A DNA stretch of 45,150 nt from a virus, in IMG/VR virus record IMGVR_UViG_3300028569_000060, positions 1 through 45,150 of that record; one strand, given 5' to 3'. This document shows, in pieces, positions 26,376 through 33,106 of the stretch. Within the stretch, counting starts at the first letter, position 1. Each line of letters begins with the position of its first letter. Under the pieces are notes generated by a model. It was not told the DNA's origin. It was given only the letters and a program-made list of their open reading frames with translations, and searched no databases. The position numbers and the translations under genes were made by a program.

Positions 26376-28235
26376 ATGAATATTTCACAAAAAATATTGA
26401 GCGATATTACGGTGTATATGAAATACGCTAAATTTGTCCCTGAACTAAATAGAAGGGAAACTTGGGAAGAATTGGTGACAAGAAATAAAGAAATGCACCA
26501 AAAAAAATACCCAAACATTAAAGACCAGATAGAAGAAGTATATAAAATGGTATACGATAAAAAAATTCTTCCATCTATGAGATCATTACAATTTGGTGGT
26601 AAACCAATTGAGATTTCACCAAATAGAGTTTATAACTGTGCTTATTTACCGATAGACCATACAGACGCATTTTCAGAAACAATGTTTTTGTTATTAGGTG
26701 GAACTGGAGTAGGATTCTCAGTACAAAGACATCACGTAGATAAACTACCAGAAATTAAAAAACCAAATCCAACAAGAACAAGAAGATACTTAATTGGTGA
26801 TTCTATTGAAGGATGGGCTGATGCAATTAAAGTATTAATGGAATCATATTTAGGTTACAAAGCATCAACACCAGTATTTGACTTTTCAGATATTAGACAA
26901 AAAGGCGCTTTACTTGTAACTTCTGGTGGAAAAGCACCAGGACCTCAACCATTAAAAGATTGTATTCACCACATTACAAAGGTGTTGGAAAACAAAAACG
27001 ATGGTGATAAATTAACACCAATTGAAACTCACGACATTGTATGTCATATTGCTGATGCAGTATTAGCGGGTGGAATCAGAAGAGCGGCCCTTATTTCATT
27101 ATTCTCGGCTGATGATGATGAAATGATTTCTTGTAAATCTGGAAATTGGTGGGAATCAAACCCACAAAGAGGTAGAGCAAACAATTCAGCGGTTTTATTA
27201 AGACATAAAATAACACAAGAATATTTTATGAGTCTTTGGAAAAGAATTGAGTTATCTGGAGCTGGTGAACCAGGGATTTATTTGTCAAACGATAAAGATT
27301 GGGGAACAAATCCTTGTTGTGAAATAGGTCTTAGACCATACCAATTCTGTAATCTATGTGAGGTTAATGCTTCAGATATTGATTCACAAGAAGATTTTGA
27401 AAAAAGAGTTAAAGGGGCCGCATTTATCGGAACATTACAAGCTGGATATACAGACTTCCATTATTTGAGAGATGTATGGAAAAGAACAACTGAAAAAGAC
27501 GCACTTATTGGTGTAGGAATGACAGGTATTGGTTCTGGAGTTGTTTTAGGTTATGATATGAAAGCAGCCGCTGAAGCCGTTAAAGAAGAAAATGAAAGAG
27601 TTGCAAATTTAATTGGGATTAATAAAGCTGCCCGTACAACAACCGTTAAACCATCTGGTACCTCATCATTGGTTTTAGGTACATCATCTGGTATTCACGC
27701 TTGGCATAATGATTATTATTTAAGAAGAATCCGAGTTGGAAAAAATGAGGCAATATATTCATACCTTGCAATTAATCACCCAGAATTAGTTGAAGATGAG
27801 TACTTCCGACCACACGATACTGCGGTAATCACCATACCACAAAAGGCACCAGAAGGGGCTATTATAAGACACGAGTCTGTATTCCAAATGTTGGAAAGGG
27901 TTAAAAAAGTTTCACAAGAGTGGATTAAACCAGGACATAGAAACGGACAAAACTCTCACAACGTATCTGCAACAGTTTCAATTAAAGAAGATGAATGGGA
28001 TTTAGTTGGTGAATGGATGTGGAACAATAGAGATTTCTATAATGGATTATCGGTACTGCCCTTCAACGGAGGTACTTATACCCAGGCACCTTTTACCGAT
28101 TGTTCTAAAGAAGAGTATGAAAAATTAGTTAGATCATTAACCAATATTGACTTAACTAAAGTAATTGAATTACAAGATAATACAGATCTTCGTGGTGAGG
28201 CCGCGTGTTCTGGAGGCCAATGTGAGATTATATAA
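26376..28235 (+). CDS. nrdJ: Ribonucleotide reductase, B12-dependent class II (NrdJ-like)
   Basis: 619 residues. Reductase signatures: VYNCAYLPID (first redox Cys), LLLGGTGVGFSVQ, VLAGGIRRAALISLFS, radical-site NPCCEIGL (C314/C315, E316) followed by YQFCNLCEVNA (partner Cys), KPSGTSSLVLG and the C-terminal redox pair in ACSGGQCEII. The set fits adenosylcobalamin-dependent enzymes that need no NrdB partner, and no small-subunit or glycyl-radical gene is nearby. It makes deoxynucleotides for phage replication; the Lactobacillus-type monomer is about 739 residues, so this is a compact version. It follows the helicase with a short A-rich leader and is followed by a strong hairpin. It would need cobalamin from the host or surroundings. 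Confidence 0.88.
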   Translation: MNISQKILSDITVYMKYAKFVPELNRRETWEELVTRNKEMHQKKYPNIKDQIEEVYKMVYDKKILPSMRSLQFGGKPIEISPNRVYNCAYLPIDHTDAFSETMFLLLGGTGVGFSVQRHHVDKLPEIKKPNPTRTRRYLIGDSIEGWADAIKVLMESYLGYKASTPVFDFSDIRQKGALLVTSGGKAPGPQPLKDCIHHITKVLENKNDGDKLTPIETHDIVCHIADAVLAGGIRRAALISLFSADDDEMISCKSGNWWESNPQRGRANNSAVLLRHKITQEYFMSLWKRIELSGAGEPGIYLSNDKDWGTNPCCEIGLRPYQFCNLCEVNASDIDSQEDFEKRVKGAAFIGTLQAGYTDFHYLRDVWKRTTEKDALIGVGMTGIGSGVVLGYDMKAAAEAVKEENERVANLIGINKAARTTTVKPSGTSSLVLGTSSGIHAWHNDYYLRRIRVGKNEAIYSYLAINHPELVEDEYFRPHDTAVITIPQKAPEGAIIRHESVFQMLERVKKVSQEWIKPGHRNGQNSHNVSATVSIKEDEWDLVGEWMWNNRDFYNGLSVLPFNGGTYTQAPFTDCSKEEYEKLVRSLTNIDLTKVIELQDNTDLRGEAACSGGQCEII

Positions 28236-28248
28236 TTAAATTTTAGTA

Positions 28249-28287
28249 TTAGAATGGTGATAAATTAAACTTTACTCACCATTCTAA
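28249..28287 (+). terminator. Inverted repeat after nrdJ
   Basis: TTAGAATGGTGA (28249-28260) is perfectly complementary to TCACCATTCTAA (28276-28287), 12 bp with a 15-base loop, followed by TATTTATT. It begins 13 bases after the nrdJ stop codon and could terminate nrdJ RNA and shield the next gene from read-through. Confidence 0.7.
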
Positions 28288-28326
28288 TATTTATTATGTA
28301 TGGGACGTAAAGGTATTAGTAAATAT
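28287..28326 (+). promoter_or_regulatory. TATTTATTA motif in a second hairpin around the HNH start codon
   Basis: TATTTATTA (28288-28296) ends three bases before ATG 28300. ATATTTATTA (28287-28296) can pair with TAGTAAATAT (28317-28326), one wobble, leaving the ATG in a 20-base loop. This fold competes with the inverted repeat at 28249-28287 only at base 28287. Compare the hairpin at 1670-1709. The stem is AT-only and weaker, so less certain. Confidence 0.45.
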
Positions 28327-28860
28327 GACAATTTTTTTCAGTTAGGACAAAAATATGGAAAATGGTTGGTTATTGGAGAAAAACTACAAATAGATAGAGA
28401 AGCTAAAATTTTATGTAGATGTTTAGAATGTAACAAAACAGAAAAATATGTTTCAGCATATCAGATAGTCACGGGTGTTTCTAAAAGATGTTCTGTTTGT
28501 GGGTATTCATTGAAAGAAGAAAATAACCCAGCTTGGAAGGGATGTGGTAAAGTACCAGGAGAAAAACTCTCAAAAATAATGAGAGGTGCGAGATTAAGAA
28601 ACATAAATTTTAATCTTACAATAGAATACATTTCTGAACTTTATAATAAACAAAATGGTTTTTGTTACTATACAAATTTACCAATATCCTTCAAAGACAA
28701 AACCGCATCATTAGAAAGAATTGATAGTAAAATTGGTTATGAAGAATCTAATGTTGTTTGGGTTCATAAAAATGTTAACATTATGAAGAGGGACTTATCT
28801 TACGAAGAATTTTATAATGTATGTAAATTAGTTGTTGAAAATAAAAAAGAAAATATTTAA
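28300..28860 (+). CDS. HNH-type (His-Me finger) homing endonuclease
   Basis: 186 residues. The N-terminal half is a zinc-ribbon-like DNA-binding unit (GKWLVIGEK, CRCLECN, GVSKRCSVCGY). The C-terminal half is the nuclease: LYNKQNGFCYYTNLPI, TASLERIDSKIGYEESN and VVWVHKNVNIMKRDL, the 'ERID...GY..sNv.wvH..vN.MK' signature of phage free-standing HNH enzymes. It resembles the split gene at 29231-29778 throughout, so the two are relatives or copies. It lies alone between nrdJ and a small gene, with its own hairpin and TATTTATTA motif. Target probably in or near a neighbouring gene; not determinable here. Confidence 0.87.
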   Translation: MGRKGISKYDNFFQLGQKYGKWLVIGEKLQIDREAKILCRCLECNKTEKYVSAYQIVTGVSKRCSVCGYSLKEENNPAWKGCGKVPGEKLSKIMRGARLRNINFNLTIEYISELYNKQNGFCYYTNLPISFKDKTASLERIDSKIGYEESNVVWVHKNVNIMKRDLSYEEFYNVCKLVVENKKENI

Positions 28861-28864
28861 AATT

Positions 28865-28945
28865 ATGAAAGCAAGTTGGGGAAATAATGTAACACTAACA
28901 TATCAAGTATTGTTAGCGTTTTATAACCAAAGAAAAACTAACTAA
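28865..28945 (+). CDS. Possible 26-residue ORF
   Basis: ATG 28865 to TAA 28943-28945 encodes a short peptide starting MKASWGNNVTLTYQ. It fills the gap between the HNH gene and the next gene exactly, with an upstream A/T-rich leader. Against it, an inverted repeat (AACACTAACA 28891-28900 with TGTTAGCGTT 28911-28920, one mismatch) runs through it and may be an RNA element instead. No family recognised. Confidence 0.3.
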   Translation: MKASWGNNVTLTYQVLLAFYNQRKTN

Positions 28946-28946
28946 A

Positions 28947-29162
28947 ATGACAGTAAACGCATCAAAAGATTGGGTACAACAGTTATATGTTCAGGAGACA
29001 AATAAAAAATCTCCTGAACCTGACTTTTATAAAGATGATTCTGGAAATATTGTTATGACAGAATCTTTCCATATGAGACGAGGTAAATGTTGTGGGTCTG
29101 GTTGTTTACATTGTTGTTATTGGCCACCACATATTAAAGGTAATGATAAATTAAAAAAATAG
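28947..29162 (+). CDS. Small cysteine-rich protein, DUF5522-like
   Basis: 71 residues. The core DSGNIVMTESFHMRRGKCCG, followed by SGCLHCCYWPP, carries five cysteines (C48, C49, C53, C56, C57) in the spacing of the DUF5522 family ('vfTe.yH..RG.CCgsgCrHCpy'). The cluster could bind a metal or iron-sulfur group; no activity is known to me for the family. It sits between two HNH endonuclease genes, in the same operon direction as nrdJ, so a link to ribonucleotide reduction or redox is imaginable but unproven. The ATG follows an A-rich leader one base after the small ORF. Confidence 0.65.
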   Translation: MTVNASKDWVQQLYVQETNKKSPEPDFYKDDSGNIVMTESFHMRRGKCCGSGCLHCCYWPPHIKGNDKLKK

Positions 29163-29180
29163 TTAATATTTAACATTTGT

Positions 29181-29221
29181 GTTATGGTTTATATTTATAT
29201 AAAAAATATATAAACCATAAC
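29181..29221 (+). promoter_or_regulatory. 14-bp hairpin with nested TATTTATAT motif before the second HNH gene
   Basis: GTTATGGTTTATAT (29181-29194) is perfectly complementary to ATATAAACCATAAC (29208-29221), loop 29195-29207. TATTTATAT (29192-29200) spans the left arm and loop, so a transcript starting about six bases later would lack the left arm. The right arm ends nine bases before ATG 29231. It could equally be a terminator for the upstream gene, though there is no strong T-run. Confidence 0.65.
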
Positions 29222-29230
29222 ATTTTAATA

Positions 29231-29521
29231 ATGCACTTTAATACTAAAAATTTAATTGGTCTTTCTTTTAATAAATTAACACCAATAAAAGTTGTTGAAA
29301 AACCAGAACATAATACCAGTAAACGAAGAGGAACATTTTGGTTATGTCTATGTGAATGTGGAAACGAAAAAATTGTAATATCAACAGATTTAACACGAGG
29401 AGAAACTAAATCATGTGGATGTGGTAATAAATTTGAAAATTCACACAAATATAAAGGTGTTGGTAAATTAGCACAATCTAAATTTTCACATATTGAATGG
29501 GGGGCAAAAAAAGAGGTTTAG
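29231..29521 (+). CDS. HNH homing endonuclease, N-terminal part (frame broken)
   Basis: 96 residues from ATG 29231; an upstream in-frame ATG at 29177 is inside or before the hairpin and unlikely. It encodes the DNA-binding half: NLIGLSFNKLTPIKVV, FWLCLCECGNEKIV and LTRGETKSCGCG, the zinc-ribbon-like N-terminus common in phage HNH enzymes. Reading continues to HIEWGAKKEV and stops at TAG 29519. The C-terminal nuclease half follows in the -1 frame (29497-29778). The break is at GCAAAAAAAG (29504-29513), a possible A AAA AAA slippery sequence or a lost A. Shifting -1 there restores GAKKRGLEF, which aligns with the intact relative at 28300. Confidence 0.7.
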   Translation: MHFNTKNLIGLSFNKLTPIKVVEKPEHNTSKRRGTFWLCLCECGNEKIVISTDLTRGETKSCGCGNKFENSHKYKGVGKLAQSKFSHIEWGAKKEV

Positions 29522-29778
29522 AATTTTCAATAACTAAAGAATACGCTTGGGAATTGTATGAAAAACAAAATGGTAAATGTTTCTACACTCAATTACCAAT
29601 TGATTTAAATACGAGGAATAATAGTATGACAGCGTCTATTGATCGGATAAATTCTAATGAAGGATATATTGAAGGTAATATTGTTTGGGCACATAAAGAC
29701 GTTAATATTATGAAAAATGTTTTTTCTAATGAATATTTTTTAATGTTATGTAAAAAAATAGTTGAAAATCACGGATAG
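29497..29778 (+). CDS. HNH homing endonuclease, C-terminal nuclease part (other frame)
   Basis: 93 residues if begun at ATG 29497. It carries the nuclease signature LYEKQNGKCFYTQLPI, TASIDRINSNEGYIEGN and IVWAHKDVNIMK, closely matching residues of the gene at 28300. As a stand-alone ORF it would hold only the nuclease domain. More likely it is the continuation of 29231-29521 through a -1 shift at the A7 run (29506-29512). Whether this is programmed frameshifting, real decay or a base-calling error cannot be told from one sequence. Substitutions otherwise keep the frame open and the motif residues intact. Confidence 0.7.
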   Translation: MGGKKRGLEFSITKEYAWELYEKQNGKCFYTQLPIDLNTRNNSMTASIDRINSNEGYIEGNIVWAHKDVNIMKNVFSNEYFLMLCKKIVENHG

Positions 29779-29806
29779 AACCAAAAAGGTAATACAAACT
29801 TAAAAG

Positions 29807-29835
29807 AATCACTAAGAAATTAGTGATTTTTTTTT
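29807..29835 (+). terminator. Rho-independent terminator after the HNH gene
   Basis: AATCACTAA (29807-29815) pairs perfectly with TTAGTGATT (29820-29828), GAAA tetraloop, followed by a T-run to 29835. It isolates the HNH patch from the hydrolase gene. Confidence 0.9.
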
Positions 29836-29842
29836 ATCATCA

Positions 29843-29851
29843 TATTTATAA
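29843..29851 (+). promoter_or_regulatory. Candidate late promoter TATTTATAA
   Basis: Directly after the terminator at 29807-29835 and 12 bases before ATG 29864. A terminator followed at once by this motif also occurs at 126-170, which supports a promoter role. Confidence 0.6.
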
Positions 29852-29863
29852 AATAAAAGTATT

Positions 29864-30640
29864 ATGAAAATCAAAATAACCGAAAGTCAATTAAAAAGAA
29901 TAATTGAAAGATATACAGATAATAGTACATTAAATGAAGCTTGGTATGACGACGCTTTAGATTTTGTTAAATCTTCATATGAAACAGTTAAAGGTAAAAC
30001 AAAAGAAGTTTTTAAAGACCTAACGGGTGTTGATTTTGATAAAAAAGATAATATTAAGATTGATGAAGTACCAACAAATAAGGAAATTAAAAATAAAATC
30101 GAAGATATTAAAAAAGACGTAAAAATCGGTAAAGATAAAGAAGAAAAAGATACTGAAGAAAAAAAAGACGAAAAGAAAACAAAAACGGAAAGTGGTGGTA
30201 CTACTGTAGTTATTGGTGGTATAAGTTATGCAACAGCTAATTGGATGAAATCACAATGGGAAAATGCCGGATTATCAACAAAAAATGTTGAATTTATAAA
30301 CTACAATGAAGGCTCAAAATTAGAAAAACTTAAAGATACTAAAAACGTAACAAAAATTATGGGATTTTCAGCTGGAGGAAGATTGGTCTGGAAAGAAATA
30401 GATAACAACCCAAAAGACTATGATTTTATTGGTCTTATTGATCCATCTTCATCAAAAGCGTACACAAAGTTACCGTCAAATGTTAAATCTTTATCAAATA
30501 GTGGTAATTGGGGTGGTTATCCTTCGATTAAATCAGTACTTGCTGCAATGGAAAAAAATGGTACATTAACAAAAACCAGTAAAGCACACAGAGACATACC
30601 ACTAGAATTTTTTAAAAAACACGAAGATAAATTGGATTAA
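29864..30640 (+). CDS. Putative alpha/beta hydrolase with a tag-like N-terminus
   Basis: 258 residues. The N-terminus, MKIKITESQLKRIIERYTD, is a short basic-amphipathic helix like that of the protein at 33107. A Lys/Glu-rich low-complexity linker (about 55-108) joins it to a hydrolase-like domain (about 110-258). This has a strand TTVVIGGISYATA, the nucleophile elbow IMGFSAGGRLVW (S169), an acidic candidate in GLIDPSSS (D193) and a histidine candidate in KAHRDIP (H242). The GxSxGG elbow suggests esterase, lipase or peptidase chemistry; substrate unknown. Flanked by its own terminator and TATTTATAA motif and placed before baseplate genes, it may be a late, packaged enzyme. The D193-S169 spacing is short, so the triad is tentative. 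Confidence 0.6.
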   Translation: MKIKITESQLKRIIERYTDNSTLNEAWYDDALDFVKSSYETVKGKTKEVFKDLTGVDFDKKDNIKIDEVPTNKEIKNKIEDIKKDVKIGKDKEEKDTEEKKDEKKTKTESGGTTVVIGGISYATANWMKSQWENAGLSTKNVEFINYNEGSKLEKLKDTKNVTKIMGFSAGGRLVWKEIDNNPKDYDFIGLIDPSSSKAYTKLPSNVKSLSNSGNWGGYPSIKSVLAAMEKNGTLTKTSKAHRDIPLEFFKKHEDKLD

Positions 30641-30666
30641 TATAATTTATAAGTAACAAACTTAAT

Positions 30667-30701
30667 TATTTATTCAAAATTACTATAATGTATATTTATG
30701 T
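30667..30701 (+). promoter_or_regulatory. Two TATTTAT motifs before the gp25 gene
   Basis: TATTTATTC at 30667-30675 lies 29 bases, and TATTTATGT at 30693-30701 three bases, before ATG 30705. The downstream copy has the same near-zero spacing as those before 173 and 28300; which is active, if either, is unknown. Confidence 0.5.
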
Positions 30702-30704
30702 TAT

Positions 30705-31166
30705 ATGGCATACGGAACAACATATGGTTTAGCTTTTCCTTTTGAACAATCATCACTTGGTAAGTATCTTGGCGTTACACAAGTTGCTGACGACGAAATA
30801 AGAAGTAATTTAATTCATCTTTTATTAACCAGAAAGGGTACCAGATATTTTTTACCAGATTTCGGAACAAGATTATATGAATTTATTTTTGAACCATTAG
30901 ATAGTCCTACTTTTTCTGATGTTGAATCTGAAATTAGAGAAAGTGTTGGAAGATATATGCCAGGAGTACTGGTCACAAATATTGAAATAAAAGAAGCAAC
31001 TGCTGATTTAGAGGACCCAGGAGCAACATATATTAACTCCGAAGGTCAAAGAGAATTTCGTGTGCCTGGATTATCACAAAAAGAATATACGGCAAGAGTA
31101 AAAATTGATTATAAAATTACAAATAGTGCTTTTGAATCAAGTGATTTTGTAATACTTAATATTTAA
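30705..31166 (+). CDS. gp25: Baseplate wedge protein gp25-like
   Basis: 153 residues. The family hallmark is clear: NLIHLLLTRKGTRYFLPDFG then TRLYEFIFEPLD, the gp25/W-like lysozyme-fold core of contractile injection systems, followed by EIRESVGRYMPGV. T4 gp25 (132 residues) starts sheath assembly on the baseplate. The insertion after the core (about 105-130) accounts for the extra length. The next gene, gp6-like, starts five bases after its stop codon, matching the conserved gp25-gp6 pairing of contractile baseplates. Confidence 0.93.
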   Translation: MAYGTTYGLAFPFEQSSLGKYLGVTQVADDEIRSNLIHLLLTRKGTRYFLPDFGTRLYEFIFEPLDSPTFSDVESEIRESVGRYMPGVLVTNIEIKEATADLEDPGATYINSEGQREFRVPGLSQKEYTARVKIDYKITNSAFESSDFVILNI

Positions 31167-31171
31167 AAAAA

Positions 31172-33010
31172 ATGGCAGAAAAGAAAATATCGTACACAAC
31201 AAGGGACTTTCAAGGAATAAGAACCGAACTTATTAATTTTACTAGACAGTATTATCCAGACCTTGTACAAAACTTTAACGATGCCGGTATTTTTTCGGTA
31301 TTTTTGGATTTAAACGCGGCGGTTACAGACAATCTACAATTCCATATTGATAGAAGTATTCAAGAAACTGTTTTACAATATGCCCAACAAAGATCTTCAG
31401 TTTTTAATATCGCAAGAACTTATGGGTTAAAAATTCCAGGACAAAGACCTTCTGTTTCTTTAGTTGACTTTTCAATCACAGTACCAGCTTTTGGGGACAA
31501 AGAAAATTTAAGTTATTGTGGCATATTAAGAAGAGGTGCTCAAGTTCTTGGTGCTGGACAACCATTTGAAACTGTTTATGATATTGATTTTTCATCAGCA
31601 GTAAACGCCGAAGGATCACCAAATAGATTAAAGATACCTAATTTTGATTCAAACGGAAAAATAATAAACTATACAATCATTAAACGTGAAGTTGTTGTTA
31701 ATGGTGTTACAAAGGTATTTAAAAAAGTTGTTACACCCAATGATGTTAGACCTTTTTATGAATTATTCTTACCAGAAAAAAATGTATTAGGTATAACAAG
31801 TGTACTAATAAAAGAAGGAACACAATATGTAACAATACCACCTACTCAAGAATTTCTCGGTCAAAACAATAGATGGTATGAAGTTCAAGCCTTAATGGAA
31901 GATAGAGTTTTTATTGAAGACCCAACAAAAACATCTGATAGTCCAGGTATTAAGGTTGGAAAATATGTTACAACAACAGATAAGTTTATAACTGAATATA
32001 CGCCAGAAGGATTCTTTAAAATGACTTTTGGTGGTGGTAATACCTCAGCTGAAGACCAGTTAAGAGAATTTGCAAGAGATGGTCTTTCGTTCGACCTTTC
32101 AAAATATACAAACAACCTAACATTAGGTAGTGCATTAAAACCTAATACAACAATGTTCATACAATATAGAGTTGGTGGTGGTAGTAATACAAATTTAGGT
32201 ATAAATGTAATAAGTCAAATTGGAACTGTTAATTTTGCAGTTAATGGTCCATCAGACAATGTTAATAGAAGTGTTATTAATTCTTTACGATGTAATAACG
32301 TTACAGCAGCAATTGGTGGTGCTGATAACCCGTCAACTGAAGAAGTTAGACAAATGGTTTCATTTAACTTTTCAGCACAAAATAGAGCGGTTACAATCAA
32401 TGACTACGAATCAATAATTAGAACAATGCCATCACAATTTGGAGCACCCGCTAAAGTTACAATTACAGAAGAAAATAATAAAATTAAGATTAAATTATTA
32501 TCTTATGACAGTGATGGAAAATTAACTGAAATAACATCGAATACACTAAAACAGAATATTGCTAATTACTTATCAAATTACAGAATGATTAACGATTATA
32601 TTTCTGTTGAAAGTGCTAATGTTATTGATTTAAGTACAAATGTTGATGTTGTTTTAGATGCAAGCCAAAATCAAGGAACAATCGTTACACAAATTATAGA
32701 CATAATAACACAATATTTTTCACCGGCTAATAGACAAATGGGTGAAAATGTATATATTTCTGAAATTAGAAAACGAATCCAAAATTTAGATGGTGTTATT
32801 AGTATATCTGATGTACAATTCTTTAATAAAGTTGGTGGTCAGTACTCGTCATCACAAACATCACAAAGATATGTTGATCCAGCAACAAGACAAATAGAAT
32901 TAATTGCCGATACAATATTTGCAGAACCAACCCAAATGTACCAAATTAGGTTCCCAAATAAGGATATTAATGTAAGAGTTCTTAACTTTAAGGGTATTAA
33001 CTTTTCTTGA
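31172..33010 (+). CDS. gp6: Baseplate wedge protein gp6-like (baseplate J family)
   Basis: 612 residues, close to T4 gp6 (660). The N-terminus SYTTRDFQGIRTELINFTRQ and DAGIFSVFLDLNAAVTDNLQ, then RSSVFNIARTYGLKIPG, are characteristic. The J-like central domain contains VRQMVSFNFSAQNRAVTIND and YESIIRTMPSQFGAPAKV, and the C-terminal part has the NVYISEIRKRIQNLDGV segment. gp6 dimers form the ring connecting baseplate wedges. The order gp25-gp6 and the five-base gap suggest a coupled late operon. No anomalies seen. Confidence 0.93.
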   Translation: MAEKKISYTTRDFQGIRTELINFTRQYYPDLVQNFNDAGIFSVFLDLNAAVTDNLQFHIDRSIQETVLQYAQQRSSVFNIARTYGLKIPGQRPSVSLVDFSITVPAFGDKENLSYCGILRRGAQVLGAGQPFETVYDIDFSSAVNAEGSPNRLKIPNFDSNGKIINYTIIKREVVVNGVTKVFKKVVTPNDVRPFYELFLPEKNVLGITSVLIKEGTQYVTIPPTQEFLGQNNRWYEVQALMEDRVFIEDPTKTSDSPGIKVGKYVTTTDKFITEYTPEGFFKMTFGGGNTSAEDQLREFARDGLSFDLSKYTNNLTLGSALKPNTTMFIQYRVGGGSNTNLGINVISQIGTVNFAVNGPSDNVNRSVINSLRCNNVTAAIGGADNPSTEEVRQMVSFNFSAQNRAVTINDYESIIRTMPSQFGAPAKVTITEENNKIKIKLLSYDSDGKLTEITSNTLKQNIANYLSNYRMINDYISVESANVIDLSTNVDVVLDASQNQGTIVTQIIDIITQYFSPANRQMGENVYISEIRKRIQNLDGVISISDVQFFNKVGGQYSSSQTSQRYVDPATRQIELIADTIFAEPTQMYQIRFPNKDINVRVLNFKGINFS

Positions 33011-33015
33011 TAATT

Positions 33016-33105
33016 TATTTATATTGTAAATAATGAATCAAAAAAAAAACAAACTTTTCATAATATCAATATTTTTATATTGTAAATAATGAATCAAAAA
33101 AAAAC
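33016..33105 (+). repeat. Duplicated promoter-and-start segment before a small tagged gene
   Basis: TTTATATTGTAAATAATGAATC occurs at 33018-33039 and 33074-33095, each followed by an A-run and C (10 A, then 9 A). The first copy has TATTTATAT (33016-33024) and opens an 18-codon ORF (ATG 33033) that ends in TAATG, overlapping the second copy's ATG 33089. The second copy has a weaker TATTTTTAT. A tandem duplication of about 56 bp has left a leader-peptide-like ORF. Confidence 0.75.
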
Positions 33106-33106
33106 G

